In this document: positions 1 to 8,094 of the stretch, piece by piece
Position numbering within the stretch: position 1 is the first letter of the stretch
How the letters are laid out: each line of letters starts with the position of its first letter
Made by a program: the position numbers and the translations under genes
The notes under the pieces: model-generated
Told to the model about the DNA's origin: nothing
The model's database searches: none
Seen by the model: only the letters and a program-made list of their open reading frames with translations
Assembly (NCBI RefSeq): GCF_014202415.1
Contig: NZ_JACHGR010000012.1
Coordinates: 1 to 36,290, forward strand
From: Tolumonas osonensis
GTDB lineage: Bacteria > Pseudomonadota > Gammaproteobacteria > Enterobacterales > Aeromonadaceae
Direction of reading: 5' to 3'
DNA length: 36,290 nt

Positions 1-76
1 CACAACCTTCACAACCTGAATCTTTACTGACGTAACTCGCTGATTCCTCAGTTCGTTGCGGCGTCTGCCGTGTCAG

Positions 77-113
77 TGAGGGCGCATTATAGGGACCGAA
101 CTTTTTTGATCAA
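77..113 (-). promoter_or_regulatory. rrn P1-type promoter firing leftward out of the window
   Basis: Read on the minus strand there is a -35 TTGATC (113-108), a 16-base spacer and a perfect -10 TATAAT (91-86). A GC-rich discriminator follows, then CACTGACACGG from about 78. Apart from the discriminator this matches what I recall of E. coli rrn P1 promoters, in which transcription starts at the A of ACTGACACGG (base 77 here). The 16-base spacer and GC-rich discriminator are hallmarks of stringently controlled rRNA promoters. A run of A residues lies just upstream of the -35 and could be part of an UP element. The 16S gene would lie beyond the left edge. Confidence 0.8.
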
Positions 114-182
114 CCCTTTTTTGCAAGATAAGTATCGACCGCTCACTTTCCAATCATCGCGGATACTATTCACTCAAGGAAA

Positions 183-273
183 GGATAAAACTTATCCGGA
201 TAATAAAAAATCTTCTGATAAGTGACTCAATTCTTCTGCTTAAGAAGCACGATATCTCTAGACGCCCGGATAA
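183..273. repeat. Cluster of GGATAA/TTATCC hexamers in the leader of the GGDEF gene
   Basis: GGATAA at 183-188, TTATCC at 192-197, GGATAA at 198-203 and GGATAA at 268-273, plus GATAAG at 217-222. The first two form an inverted repeat with a 3-base spacer. The second and third abut as the perfect 12-base palindrome TTATCCGGATAA. The cluster lies between the leftward rrn promoter and the rightward membrane GGDEF gene. It could be an operator. No known factor is assigned. Otherwise bases 116-276 hold nothing I can identify. Confidence 0.4.
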
Positions 274-276
274 AGT

Positions 277-1389
277 GTGCCATTCTTACAATATATTTTG
301 TGTTGTTTTATGGGTCCCTTAGTTATGAAACAACTGATGGTGGAATCACCCCGCTTTCATCTTTTTGTCCGTCGGGCCATATTTGCTGCGCTCTTTGCGC
401 ATGTGCTATTTCTCTTATTGTTTGTGTTTTTTAAAATTCCGGTACTGATTGTTACCAATCTCGGTAGTCTACTTCTTTGTCTCATCGCATTATGGCTTCT
501 TCGTTCCCGTTCATTTAAGGCTATTGCTGCATTAATCTGGTTTGATTTGATCGGGCATTCACTGATATCAAGTGAAGTATTGGGCTGGCAAAGTGGATTT
601 CACTTCTATTTGTTGTTACTTGTGCCGATGTGTTTTTTGTATACGTTCAGACTCCAGGCAAAAAAGATGTTCCCGATTACAGCCATACTGCTGATTTATC
701 TGTTACTGGATTATCACGCTTATGGTCGCCCGGTCATGATTGAGCTCTCATCTACATCCGGTATGCTGGTGAGATATATCAATCTGATGATCAGTATCAT
801 TGGTTTGAGCTATCAACTTTATGTCTATAGATCTTTGTTGCAACAAGATGATGAATCGTCGGTACCTGAATCAACTTCTACCGATCAACTAACTGGTTTG
901 GACAACCGTAGTGCCATTTTGTCAGAAATTGACGAGTTGTTTTCCTTGTCACCCTATGCGCGACAACCAATGGCTCTGATTATTGCTGATGTAGATCATT
1001 TCAAACGTCTGAATGAACAATATGGGTCGCATATCGGCAATAAAGTCCTCATTCATGTTGCACAAGTCTTGCATGATTCGGTTCGGCATAATGATCGCGC
1101 TTCTCGTTGGGGGGATGGTGAATTCTTGATTCTATTGCCCGGCGGTTCATTAAACTCTGCGGAACAAATAGCAAAACGGGTACAAAGAAAATTACTTGGC
1201 ACCCCATTGCAGATAGATGGTAAAACTCCCCTTGTCTCTCTGACATTTGGTGTCGCAGAATTATTGCCTGATGAAAACTTCAACCAATGTCTGATACGCG
1301 CGGATTCTGCGTTGCAACAAGGAAAACAGAACGGCGGAAACCAGATCGAACTAGCATCTGTCGATTCCATTATTCCATCGTCGGCTTAA
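277..1389 (+). CDS. Membrane protein with a degenerate GGDEF domain
   Basis: Up to 370 residues. The N-terminal half (about residues 30-185) is hydrophobic, with roughly six predicted membrane segments. A short linker leads to a GGDEF domain (about 200-360) beginning with the usual DQLTGLDNR. The signature loop reads RWGDGEF (277-283), so the catalytic Asp/Glu of GG(D/E)EF is a Gly. The guanine-contacting Asp in the GHxxGD region is Asn255. The inhibitory RxxD site is kept as RHND (270-273), exactly five residues before the signature. The protein is therefore more likely a c-di-GMP receptor or weak cyclase than a normal diguanylate cyclase. The start is uncertain: GTG at 277, or ATG at 310 or 325, none with a clear ribosome site. 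It stands alone, beside an rrn promoter. Confidence 0.8.
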   Translation: MPFLQYILCCFMGPLVMKQLMVESPRFHLFVRRAIFAALFAHVLFLLLFVFFKIPVLIVTNLGSLLLCLIALWLLRSRSFKAIAALIWFDLIGHSLISSEVLGWQSGFHFYLLLLVPMCFLYTFRLQAKKMFPITAILLIYLLLDYHAYGRPVMIELSSTSGMLVRYINLMISIIGLSYQLYVYRSLLQQDDESSVPESTSTDQLTGLDNRSAILSEIDELFSLSPYARQPMALIIADVDHFKRLNEQYGSHIGNKVLIHVAQVLHDSVRHNDRASRWGDGEFLILLPGGSLNSAEQIAKRVQRKLLGTPLQIDGKTPLVSLTFGVAELLPDENFNQCLIRADSALQQGKQNGGNQIELASVDSIIPSSA

Positions 1390-1711
1390 CAGCCGGCGAA
1401 TGTTAAAACAATCCATTTTCACTCTCGCCGACTTAACGCCCGGTTAACACATCCGTTACTTTATCTTGGTTTTATACCTTATTTGGATTTTTATTGAACA
1501 ATAAGAAGCCAAAACCTGCAAATATATGGCGTTTTATAGTAAATTCGACCAAATATTCGGATGCTATTCATTCTTTTACCTGCCTTCTCATATCATCAGG
1601 CTGCTCCGCCTCCGTATATTTAGCGTCTGACTACAGATGCATAACAAGGAAGAATCCCAGTGACATGATGTCTCTTCGCTTTATTTACATCTACTTAGGA
1701 ACAAAAACATA
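1390..1711. other. Intergenic region with no identified gene
   Basis: This 322-base AT-rich gap lies between the GGDEF gene and the symporter gene. A 72-codon TTG-started frame inside it has no ribosome site and no recognisable protein character. The last bases carry TAGGAAC ahead of the symporter ATG. I found no convincing promoter pair or terminator. Confidence 0.5.
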
Positions 1712-3007
1712 ATGAAAATGAATAAACTGACGGCCATGATTCTGATCAGCATGCTGGTTGGTATCCTGACTGGCCATCTGTATCGTTCGAATGTGACGGA
1801 TCCGGCAGCCATTGCTGCTTTTGCATCAAACATTTCAATCCTGACTGACATCTTCCTGCGATTAATCAAGATGATTATTGCCCCATTGGTGTTCTCAACG
1901 CTAGTTGTGGGCATCGCTAAAATGGGTGATAGCCAGACAGTAGGCCGTGTAGGTATTAAGGCCATGGCTTGGTTTATGACTGCCTCATTGGTTTCTCTGG
2001 CGCTGGGCCTGGTTATGGTAAACGTATTGCAGCCAGGTGTTGGCCTGAATCTGCCATTACCGGATGTAACTGCAAAATCTGGTATCAGCGCGACCGCAAT
2101 TACGCTGAAAGATTTCGTTACCCATGCCATTCCTAAAAGTGTTGTTGAGGCAATGGCTACCAATGAAATCTTACAGTTAGTCGTATTCTCTCTGTTCTTT
2201 GGTGTTGCAGCTTCTGGCATGGGCGAAAAAGCCAAACCAGTTGTAGCTGTGATGGAAAGCATTGCCAACATCATGCTGAAAGTGACCGGTTATGTAATGA
2301 ATTTTGCACCGTTCGCTGTGTTTGGCGCGATTGCTGCGCTGATCGCGAAACAGGGCTTAGGTATTCTGCTGACTTACGGTACCTTCGTTGGCGAGGTCTA
2401 TGGATCGATTCTGGTTCTGTGGGTTCTGCTGCTGATCATGGGTAGTCTGTTCCTAGGTCGCCGGGTTCTGTCACTGCCAAAATTCATCCGTGAACCAATT
2501 CTGCTGGCCTTCTCTACCGCAAGCTCTGAAGCTGCTTACCCTAAAACACTGGAAGGTCTGAAACGCTTCGGCTGCTCCGAAAAGATCTCCAGCTTCGTAT
2601 TGCCGGTTGGCTATTCATTCAACCTTGACGGCTCCATGATGTATTGCACCTTTGCGACCATGTTCATCGCTCAGGCCTATGGTATGGAAATCACCATCGC
2701 CCAGCAGATTACCATGTTGTTACTGCTGATGGTCACGTCAAAAGGTATGGCAGGTGTACCGCGTGCCTCTCTGGTTGTTATTGCGGCAGCCATGGCACAA
2801 TTCAATATTCCGGAAGCCGGTCTGTTATTGTTACTGGGCGTGGATCATTTCCTGGATATGGCTCGTTCTGCCACTAACGTGATGGGTAACGCGATTGCGT
2901 CTTCTGTCGTCGCCAAGCTGGAAGGTGAATTAACTGATTCAGTCGATGCTGATGACGATGAGCTGCAGGGTAATACCATATTGGTGGAAGAACAGGCTTC
3001 CAGCTAA
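1712..3007 (+). CDS. Dicarboxylate/amino acid:cation symporter (DAACS family)
   Basis: A 431-residue integral membrane transporter of the GltP/DctA/EAAT family, which takes up glutamate, aspartate or C4-dicarboxylates with Na+ or H+. The family hallmarks are in order: a serine-rich re-entrant loop (FSTASSEAAYPKTLE, near residue 270), the binding-site segment NLDGSMMYCTFATMF (near 307-321), and the C-terminal VDHFLDMARSATNVMGNA (near 378-395), whose Arg and Asn/Asp residues contact substrate and cations. The length is typical. The ATG at 1712 follows TAGGAAC at a suitable distance. The substrate cannot be fixed from sequence. The gene is single, and a hairpin after its stop separates it from the convergent yicC. 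Confidence 0.9.
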   Translation: MKMNKLTAMILISMLVGILTGHLYRSNVTDPAAIAAFASNISILTDIFLRLIKMIIAPLVFSTLVVGIAKMGDSQTVGRVGIKAMAWFMTASLVSLALGLVMVNVLQPGVGLNLPLPDVTAKSGISATAITLKDFVTHAIPKSVVEAMATNEILQLVVFSLFFGVAASGMGEKAKPVVAVMESIANIMLKVTGYVMNFAPFAVFGAIAALIAKQGLGILLTYGTFVGEVYGSILVLWVLLLIMGSLFLGRRVLSLPKFIREPILLAFSTASSEAAYPKTLEGLKRFGCSEKISSFVLPVGYSFNLDGSMMYCTFATMFIAQAYGMEITIAQQITMLLLLMVTSKGMAGVPRASLVVIAAAMAQFNIPEAGLLLLLGVDHFLDMARSATNVMGNAIASSVVAKLEGELTDSVDADDDELQGNTILVEEQASS

Positions 3008-3031
3008 TTGGTTTAATCCTGACCATAAAAC

Positions 3032-3056
3032 CGAAGCCCGCATTTCGCGGGCTTCG
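3032..3056. terminator. Hairpin between convergent symporter gene and yicC
   Basis: Perfect 10-base arms, 3032-3041 (CGAAGCCCGC) and 3047-3056, with a 5-base loop. It lies between two convergent stop codons. The T-run is poor on both strands, so termination is likely but not certain. Confidence 0.6.
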
Positions 3057-3076
3057 TCATTTCAGATGCAGACTGA

Positions 3077-3937
3077 TTATTCCACGTTTTGGATCTGTTC
3101 GCGCATCTGCTCAATCAACACTTTCAGCTCAACCGCTGCCTGGGTCACTTCTGCATTGATGGATTTAGAAGCCAGAGTATTCGATTCGCGGTTGAATTCC
3201 TGCATCATGAAATCCAGACGACGACCACATGCGCCACCTTTACTGATGATTTTACGGGTCTCAGTGACATGCATATCCAAGCGATCCAATTCTTCTGCCA
3301 CATCAATTTTTTGTGCCAGCAGAACAATTTCCTGTTCTATACGGGTAGGTTCCAGTTCGACTTTGGCTTCTGCCAAGCGATCCAGCAAGCGCTGACGCTG
3401 CCAGTTGAGAATAGCGGGCATGTGTTCCCGTACTTTTGTTGCTTCAACCGCAACACCTTCCAGCCGCTGCTCAAGCAGGGATTTCAATTTGTCACCTTCG
3501 GAACGGCGTGCCGCGATAAACTCTTTGAATACTTCATCAAATGCCGCCAACAAGGTGACATTCAGCGCATCCATATCCTGTTCTTCACCTTCCATCACGC
3601 CGGGCCAGCGCAGGATGTCCACCGGATTAAGCTGTCCTTGTCCGGCACGATCAATCACCCATAACGCATTATCAATCAGCTGTTCTGCCAGCACTTCATT
3701 TATCTGCAATTGCCCCTGGCTGACCTGACTTTCAAAACGCAGGTTGCATTCAATTTTGCCGCGCTCTAAACCCTGACGGAAACGCTCACGCAATACCGCT
3801 TCCAGATTGCGGAAGGACTCGGGTAAACGGAAATAGGTTTCCAGATAGCGCTGGTTTACGGAGCGGATTTCCCAGACTGCCGTTCCCCAGTCCCCTTTGA
3901 ATTCTTTACGGGCGTAACCGGTCATACTATGGATCAT
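3077..3937 (-). CDS. yicC: YicC family endoribonuclease
   Basis: A 286-residue protein, matching E. coli YicC (about 287). The N-terminus MIHSMTGYARKE and the C-terminal DUF1732 region, with EQEIVLLAQKIDVAEELDRLD, KGGACGRRLDFMMQEFNRESNTL and SINAEVTQAAVELK, are diagnostic. Family members are reported to be endoribonucleases acting on RNA, including small RNAs, in the cytoplasm. The reading frame extends 23 codons further upstream, but MIHSMTGYARKE is the conserved family start and has AAAGAG upstream. It is divergent from rph, the same arrangement as in E. coli. Confidence 0.93.
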   Translation of the reverse strand: MIHSMTGYARKEFKGDWGTAVWEIRSVNQRYLETYFRLPESFRNLEAVLRERFRQGLERGKIECNLRFESQVSQGQLQINEVLAEQLIDNALWVIDRAGQGQLNPVDILRWPGVMEGEEQDMDALNVTLLAAFDEVFKEFIAARRSEGDKLKSLLEQRLEGVAVEATKVREHMPAILNWQRQRLLDRLAEAKVELEPTRIEQEIVLLAQKIDVAEELDRLDMHVTETRKIISKGGACGRRLDFMMQEFNRESNTLASKSINAEVTQAAVELKVLIEQMREQIQNVE

Positions 3938-4004
3938 GGCGTGCTCTTTAAGTAGCGAGGAATTGTTCCGATTATACCCAACCCACCCCCTAACGTCAGT
4001 AGCC

Positions 4005-4033
4005 ATGCAATACAGGCATAGATCACGTATAAT
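4005..4033 (+). promoter_or_regulatory. Candidate promoter of rph-pyrE
   Basis: A perfect -10 TATAAT at 4028-4033 lies 30 bases before the rph ATG. At 17-base spacing the -35 would be ATGCAA (4005-4010), a poor match, so an activator or other upstream contact may help. Confidence 0.45.
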
Positions 4034-4063
4034 TCGCGCAATTCAATACTGTCAGGAATCATC

Positions 4064-4777
4064 ATGCGTCCAAGCGGAAGAACGCCGGAACAACTGCGTC
4101 CCATCACTATTACCCGTCAATATACCTGCCATGCTGAAGGCTCGGTACTGGTTGAATTTGGCCGGACTAAAGTACTGTGTACGGCTACAGTCACCGAAGG
4201 TGTCCCTCGTTTTCTGAAAGGAAAAGGTCAGGGTTGGGTTACCGCAGAATACGGTATGCTGCCACGCTCCACCCATTCACGTATGCACCGTGAAGCCGCA
4301 TCAGGCAAACAGGGTGGCAGGACGTTAGAAATTCAGCGCCTGATTGCACGCTCGCTGCGCGCAGCCGTCGATCTGACCAAACTGGGTGAAAATACCATTA
4401 CTGTTGACTGTGATGTGCTGCAGGCTGATGGTGGTACTCGTACCGCATCCATCACCGGAGCTTGTGTTGCACTGGCTGATGCATTGAACTGGATGCAGGA
4501 AAAAGGCACTCTGAAAACCAACCCGATGAATTTCATGGTAGCCGCGGTGTCTGTCGGTATCTATGAAGGTATTCCGGTATGTGACCTGGATTATGATGAA
4601 GACTCCAGCGCCGAAACCGATATGAATCTGGTGATGACCGAAACTGGCAAAATGATTGAAATCCAGGGAACCGCAGAAGGCGAACCATTCTCTCAGGAAG
4701 AACTCATGCAGTTGCTGGAACTGGGCAAGCAGGGTATTCAGCAAATCATTCAGCATCAGCGTCAGGCACTGGTCTGA
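4064..4777 (+). CDS. rph: Ribonuclease PH
   Basis: A 237-residue phosphorolytic 3'-5' exoribonuclease that trims tRNA 3' ends using inorganic phosphate. It works as a hexamer in the cytoplasm. The start [14 protein letters not shown], the segments [19 protein letters not shown] and [21 protein letters not shown], and the Asp-rich [17 protein letters not shown] are typical of the family. The C-terminus is full length, unlike the frameshifted rph of E. coli K-12. pyrE follows after 26 bases, so the two are almost certainly one operon. The spacer has no hairpin and T-run, so the UTP-sensing attenuator known between these genes in E. coli is not seen. Confidence 0.97.
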   Translation: MRPSGRTPEQLRPITITRQYTCHAEGSVLVEFGRTKVLCTATVTEGVPRFLKGKGQGWVTAEYGMLPRSTHSRMHREAASGKQGGRTLEIQRLIARSLRAAVDLTKLGENTITVDCDVLQADGGTRTASITGACVALADALNWMQEKGTLKTNPMNFMVAAVSVGIYEGIPVCDLDYDEDSSAETDMNLVMTETGKMIEIQGTAEGEPFSQEELMQLLELGKQGIQQIIQHQRQALV

Positions 4778-4803
4778 TATTCAGGTAACAAGGAAAAATC
4801 ACG

Positions 4804-5445
4804 ATGAAGGCATATCAGCGCGAGTTTATTGAATTTGCTCTGGAAAAACAGGTACTGAAGTTTGGCGAATTCACCCTGAAATCAGGTCGGAAAAGCCCTT
4901 ATTTCTTCAATGCCGGCTTATTTAACTCGGGTCGCGATCTGGCCAAACTGGGCCGTTATTATGCGGCGGCACTGGTGGATAGTGGTATCGCGTACGACGT
5001 ACTGTTTGGCCCGGCCTATAAAGGGATCCCGATTGCCTCTGCGACAGCAGTACAGCTGGCAGAATTGCATGATCAGGACGTTCCATGGTGCTTCAACCGT
5101 AAAGAAGCCAAGGATCATGGTGAAGGTGGCAATCTGGTCGGCAGTCCGCTGAAAGGCCGCATCATGCTGGTTGATGACGTTATCACCGCCGGTACAGCAA
5201 TCCGCGAATCGATGGATCTGATCCAGGCGAATGGCGCGGAACTGGCAGGCGTTCTGATAGCGCTGGATCGTCAGGAAAAAGGCAAAGGCGAGTTATCCGC
5301 CATTCAGGAAGTACAGCGTGATTACAATGCACCGGTGATTGCGATCATTACACTGGGCGATCTGATCCGTTATCTGGAAACCCAGCCGGAAATGACGGAA
5401 CATCTGGAAAAAGTGAAAGCATATCGCGCCAGTTACGGCGTCTGA
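4804..5445 (+). CDS. pyrE: Orotate phosphoribosyltransferase
   Basis: A 213-residue enzyme that joins orotate to PRPP to give OMP, the fifth step of pyrimidine synthesis. The PRPP-binding motif [16 protein letters not shown] (near residues 120-135), the [12 protein letters not shown] loop (near 68-79) and the N-terminal [20 protein letters not shown] are all present and give the normal length. It has AAGGAAA before its ATG. It is the second gene of the rph-pyrE unit and is closed by a strong bidirectional terminator. In E. coli slmA lies between pyrE and dut on the opposite strand. Here it is absent. Confidence 0.97.
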   Translation: MKAYQREFIEFALEKQVLKFGEFTLKSGRKSPYFFNAGLFNSGRDLAKLGRYYAAALVDSGIAYDVLFGPAYKGIPIASATAVQLAELHDQDVPWCFNRKEAKDHGEGGNLVGSPLKGRIMLVDDVITAGTAIRESMDLIQANGAELAGVLIALDRQEKGKGELSAIQEVQRDYNAPVIAIITLGDLIRYLETQPEMTEHLEKVKAYRASYGV

Positions 5446-5473
5446 TTTCTCTGCCGGTACCCGGACAGATGAC

Positions 5474-5504
5474 AAAAAAGAGGAGTGATAAATCACTCCT
5501 CTTT
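5474..5504. terminator. Bidirectional terminator between pyrE and dut
   Basis: Perfect 12-base-pair stem, 5477-5488 with 5493-5504, and loop TAAA. A-runs on the left (5474-5479) make a strong T-run for minus-strand transcripts leaving dut. TTTGCATTT follows on the plus strand for pyrE. Confidence 0.85.
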
Positions 5505-5522
5505 GCATTTCAGCAGGAAGAA

Positions 5523-5978
5523 TTAATGACGACCAGATGAGCCGAAACCGCCTTCACCGCGCTCAGAGGCATCAAATTCATCCACGACCGCAAAGCTTGC
5601 CTGTACCACCGGCATAAACACCAATTGCGCGATGCGCTCACCCGGCTGGATGGTAAAGGTGGTATTACCGCGATTCCACACAGAGACCATCAGCTGTCCC
5701 TGATAATCAGAGTCGATCAGTCCGACCAGATTTCCGAGCACAATGCCATGTTTATGGCCTAAGCCAGAACGTGGCAGAATGGTGGCACACAGTCCCGGAT
5801 CAGCAATATGGATCGCCAGACCTGTAGGGATCAGCTGTGTATCGCCAGGGACCAGTTCAACCGCAGCATCCAGACAGGCGCGCAGATCTAAACCGGCAGA
5901 ACCGGGAGTCGCGTATTCAGGCAGTGGAAATTCATTTCCGATGCGGGCATCGAGGATCTTAAGTTCAATCTGTTTCAT
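5523..5978 (-). CDS. dut: Deoxyuridine 5'-triphosphate nucleotidohydrolase
   Basis: A 151-residue trimeric dUTPase that hydrolyses dUTP to dUMP and diphosphate, keeping uracil out of DNA and feeding dTMP synthesis. All five family motifs are visible in order: [31 protein letters not shown] with the catalytic Asp, [10 protein letters not shown], and the glycine-rich C-terminal arm [10 protein letters not shown]. The start codon lies inside the end of coaBC (14-base overlap), so the two are co-transcribed and probably translationally coupled. The operon order coaBC-dut is conserved in enterics. Confidence 0.97.
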   Translation of the reverse strand: MKQIELKILDARIGNEFPLPEYATPGSAGLDLRACLDAAVELVPGDTQLIPTGLAIHIADPGLCATILPRSGLGHKHGIVLGNLVGLIDSDYQGQLMVSVWNRGNTTFTIQPGERIAQLVFMPVVQASFAVVDEFDASERGEGGFGSSGRH

Positions 5979-7173
5979 GTTGATAGCGCTGTATGATTAA
6001 TGAGATGAGTTGTTGAGCGACCTGTTGCTTGCTGGCCAGAGGCAGTTCCTGTTGTTCATCCTGCCAGAATACCGTCAGTGCATTCTGATCAGAATTGAAC
6101 CCCTGCCCTAAGCGGCTGACATCGTTGGCGGCAATCATATCTAGCCCCTTGCGTTGCAGCTTATCCAGCGCATAACGAGCCACATCCTGTGTTTCGGCGG
6201 CGAAGCCTACCACAAAAGGTTTATCTGTGCGCGCAGCGACGCCGGCAATAATGTCGGGATTTTTTACCAGCTGTAGCGTCAGAGTGTCACTATCCGCCTG
6301 TTTCTTCATTTTCTGCGGGGCAACCGATTCCATACGGTAATCAGCCACAGCGGCGCAGCCAATAAAGATCTGATGCCGGGATACTTCGGCGTCAACCGCT
6401 GCCTGCATATCCAAAGCGCTCTCCACATTGATGCGGTTTACATTTTTGGGTGTAGGCAGATTAACGGGGCCAGCGATTAATGTGACTTTTGCGCCCAATG
6501 CTGCTGCCGCCTCAGCCAGGGCAAAACCCATCTTGCCGGAGCTGTGATTGCTGATATAACGTACCGGATCGATCGCTTCACGCGTTGGTCCGGCCGTGAT
6601 CAGAAAAGAGAGTTCAGAACGAAGCTCTGGCTGGAAAAAGCGGGTTACTTCCTCCACGATATCCAGCGGATCCAGCATGCGTCCAGGTCCCACATCCCCA
6701 CATGCCTGGCTGCCGATACCCGGTCCCCAGATCTGGACACCACGCTCGGCCAACACGTTCAGATTATGCTGGGTTGCCGCATGCAGATACATCTGCATGT
6801 TCATCGCAGGCGCGATCGCCAATGGCGCCGGACTGGCCAGACAGAGCGTCGTCAGCAGCTCATCGCCCATCCCGGTGGTCAGGCGAGAGATAACATTGGC
6901 AGTCGCAGGGGCCACCAGAACCAGATCAGCCCATTTTGCCAGCTCGATATGCCCCATACCCGCTTCGGCTTGCGGATCAAACATACTGTTGGCGACCATG
7001 TTGCCTGAAACGGCCTGCAGAGTGAGCGGCGTGATAAACTCTTTTGCCGCGTCACTCATCACAACCCGAACTTCCGCCCCCTGCTCACGCAACCGGCGAA
7101 TAATTTCAGCACTTTTGTAAGCCGCAATACCACCGGTGACACCAAGCAAGATCCGTCTTTGTTGTAATGACAT
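5965..7173 (-). CDS. coaBC: Bifunctional phosphopantothenoylcysteine decarboxylase / phosphopantothenate-cysteine ligase
   Basis: A 402-residue fusion for coenzyme A synthesis. The N-terminal flavoprotein CoaC domain (about 1-190) starts [18 protein letters not shown] and carries [20 protein letters not shown], the PAMNMQMY motif and the catalytic Cys in [11 protein letters not shown]. The C-terminal CoaB domain (about 190-400) starts [20 protein letters not shown] and includes the KMKK lysine region. The frame runs 20 codons upstream of MSLQQRR, but family members start close to this Met and GGGAAAAGC precedes it. It is the first gene of coaBC-dut. In E. coli radC is its divergent neighbour. 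Here marR-proVWX intervenes. Confidence 0.96.
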   Translation of the reverse strand: MSLQQRRILLGVTGGIAAYKSAEIIRRLREQGAEVRVVMSDAAKEFITPLTLQAVSGNMVANSMFDPQAEAGMGHIELAKWADLVLVAPATANVISRLTTGMGDELLTTLCLASPAPLAIAPAMNMQMYLHAATQHNLNVLAERGVQIWGPGIGSQACGDVGPGRMLDPLDIVEEVTRFFQPELRSELSFLITAGPTREAIDPVRYISNHSSGKMGFALAEAAAALGAKVTLIAGPVNLPTPKNVNRINVESALDMQAAVDAEVSRHQIFIGCAAVADYRMESVAPQKMKKQADSDTLTLQLVKNPDIIAGVAARTDKPFVVGFAAETQDVARYALDKLQRKGLDMIAANDVSRLGQGFNSDQNALTVFWQDEQQELPLASKQQVAQQLISLIIQRYQHETD

Positions 7174-7282
7174 TGCTTTTCCCTCATTTCCGAACTTACG
7201 GCATAGTACATGATGGCGGCTGTTTAATTCCACGCTCGCCTGAGCGATAATTCATACTATATATCTCCTGAATCCCGACTGA

Positions 7283-7765
7283 ATGAACCAGAAAAGCTTG
7301 GCGGTACTCAGCACGCTGCGCCGCATAATTCGCACAATTGACCAAAATGAAAAAGAACTCAGCCATTTATCCGGTTTAACATTACCCCAGTTGCTCATAT
7401 TACAAACACTGCGGGATGAACAACCTGTAACGACCGGAACCCTTGCTAATCGCATGGATCTGGCACAGGCAACAGTGACCAGCATTCTCGATCGACTGGA
7501 AAATAAAGGACTGGTTGAACGTCAGCGAAATCAGTTGGATAAACGTAAAGTATGGATCCAGCTCACGCCTGAAGGTATATCCCGTCTCAATGCCGCTCCG
7601 GACACACTACAAAGCCGTTTCATTACCCGTTTTCAGAATATGAAAGAATGGGAACAATCCATGTTGATTGCGTCTCTGGAATGTATTGCTGACTTACTGG
7701 AAGCCCCTGAAGTTCGCACAGCACCGATGCTTGATAGCGGAGAACTCACCCGTCCCGGCGAGTAA
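7283..7765 (+). CDS. MarR family transcriptional regulator
   Basis: A 160-residue winged helix-turn-helix protein. Residues about 35-105 form the DNA-binding domain, with TTGTLANRMDLAQATVTSILDRLENKGLVER as helices two to recognition helix, and the wing QLDKRKVWIQLTPEG carrying the conserved DKR. The C-terminus is acidic and unconserved. MarR proteins are dimers that bind palindromes and are released by ligands. It lies 329 bases upstream of proVWX in the same direction. MarR relatives such as EctR and GbsR/OpuAR regulate osmoprotectant genes in other bacteria, so control of proVWX is a reasonable inference. The start is the only ATG in a good position, and its ribosome site is weak. Confidence 0.85.
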   Translation: MNQKSLAVLSTLRRIIRTIDQNEKELSHLSGLTLPQLLILQTLRDEQPVTTGTLANRMDLAQATVTSILDRLENKGLVERQRNQLDKRKVWIQLTPEGISRLNAAPDTLQSRFITRFQNMKEWEQSMLIASLECIADLLEAPEVRTAPMLDSGELTRPGE

Positions 7766-8036
7766 TTAGTACTCGCTGTTTCCTTTTTGTTACTCGTCTT
7801 TCTCCGTGACAAGGTCAGCTCACGACCACCCATCCTCTTTTGGATCCAGTCAAAATACTTCGATACGTTAAACAATAAAACCATTTTTCACCAAAAAATA
7901 ACCAAACAAACCAAACATAAATCGTATTGCGAATAAATAATTTTTCATTATTTATCATATAAATGAAGAAAAAAAGACCAAAAAACAGGCATGAATTACT
8001 TGAATATAATGATTATTTTATTATGTTAATAAATAA

Positions 8037-8052
8037 TTGCATTGCTATGCAA
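8037..8052. promoter_or_regulatory. Candidate MarR-type operator at the proV promoter
   Basis: Perfect inverted repeat TTGCAT-TGCT-ATGCAA, 16 bases in all, 43 bases before the proV ATG. Its size and symmetry suit a MarR dimer. It overlaps the candidate -35 element, a position that would repress. Confidence 0.45.
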
Positions 8053-8069
8053 ATAATGAAGGCTATGAT
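8042..8069 (+). promoter_or_regulatory. Candidate proVWX promoter
   Basis: -35 TTGCTA (8042-8047), a 16-base spacer and -10 TATGAT (8064-8069). Transcription would begin near 8076, leaving a leader of about 20 bases with AAAAGGG as the ribosome site. Confidence 0.45.
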
Positions 8070-8094
8070 TTATTAACAACCGAAAAGGGTATCC

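Larger units (their letters stand above)
7766..8094. other. AT-rich regulatory gap before proV
   Basis: A 329-base region without a gene, becoming very AT-rich after 7860. It includes an AT-only inverted repeat with 9-base arms (7933-7941 and 7947-7955). AT-rich, possibly curved DNA upstream of proU operons is the usual site of H-NS and osmotic control, but here that role is inferred from context only. Confidence 0.5.

Noticed and set aside
222-434. 70-codon frame overlapping the start of the GGDEF gene
   Set aside because: It overlaps the better-supported membrane protein in another frame and has no ribosome site or family resemblance.
1049-1370. Long antisense frames opposite the GGDEF gene, and similar ones opposite spoT, dut, coaBC, metY and treC
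   Set aside because: They mirror codon bias of the real genes, lack ribosome sites and have no recognisable domains.
1494-1712. 72-codon TTG-started frame in the gap before the symporter
   Set aside because: No ribosome site, rare-start only, and no protein-like composition. More likely chance.
7933-7955. AT-only 9-base inverted repeat before proV as an operator
   Set aside because: In such AT-rich DNA a repeat of this kind is likely by chance. It was mentioned but not called.
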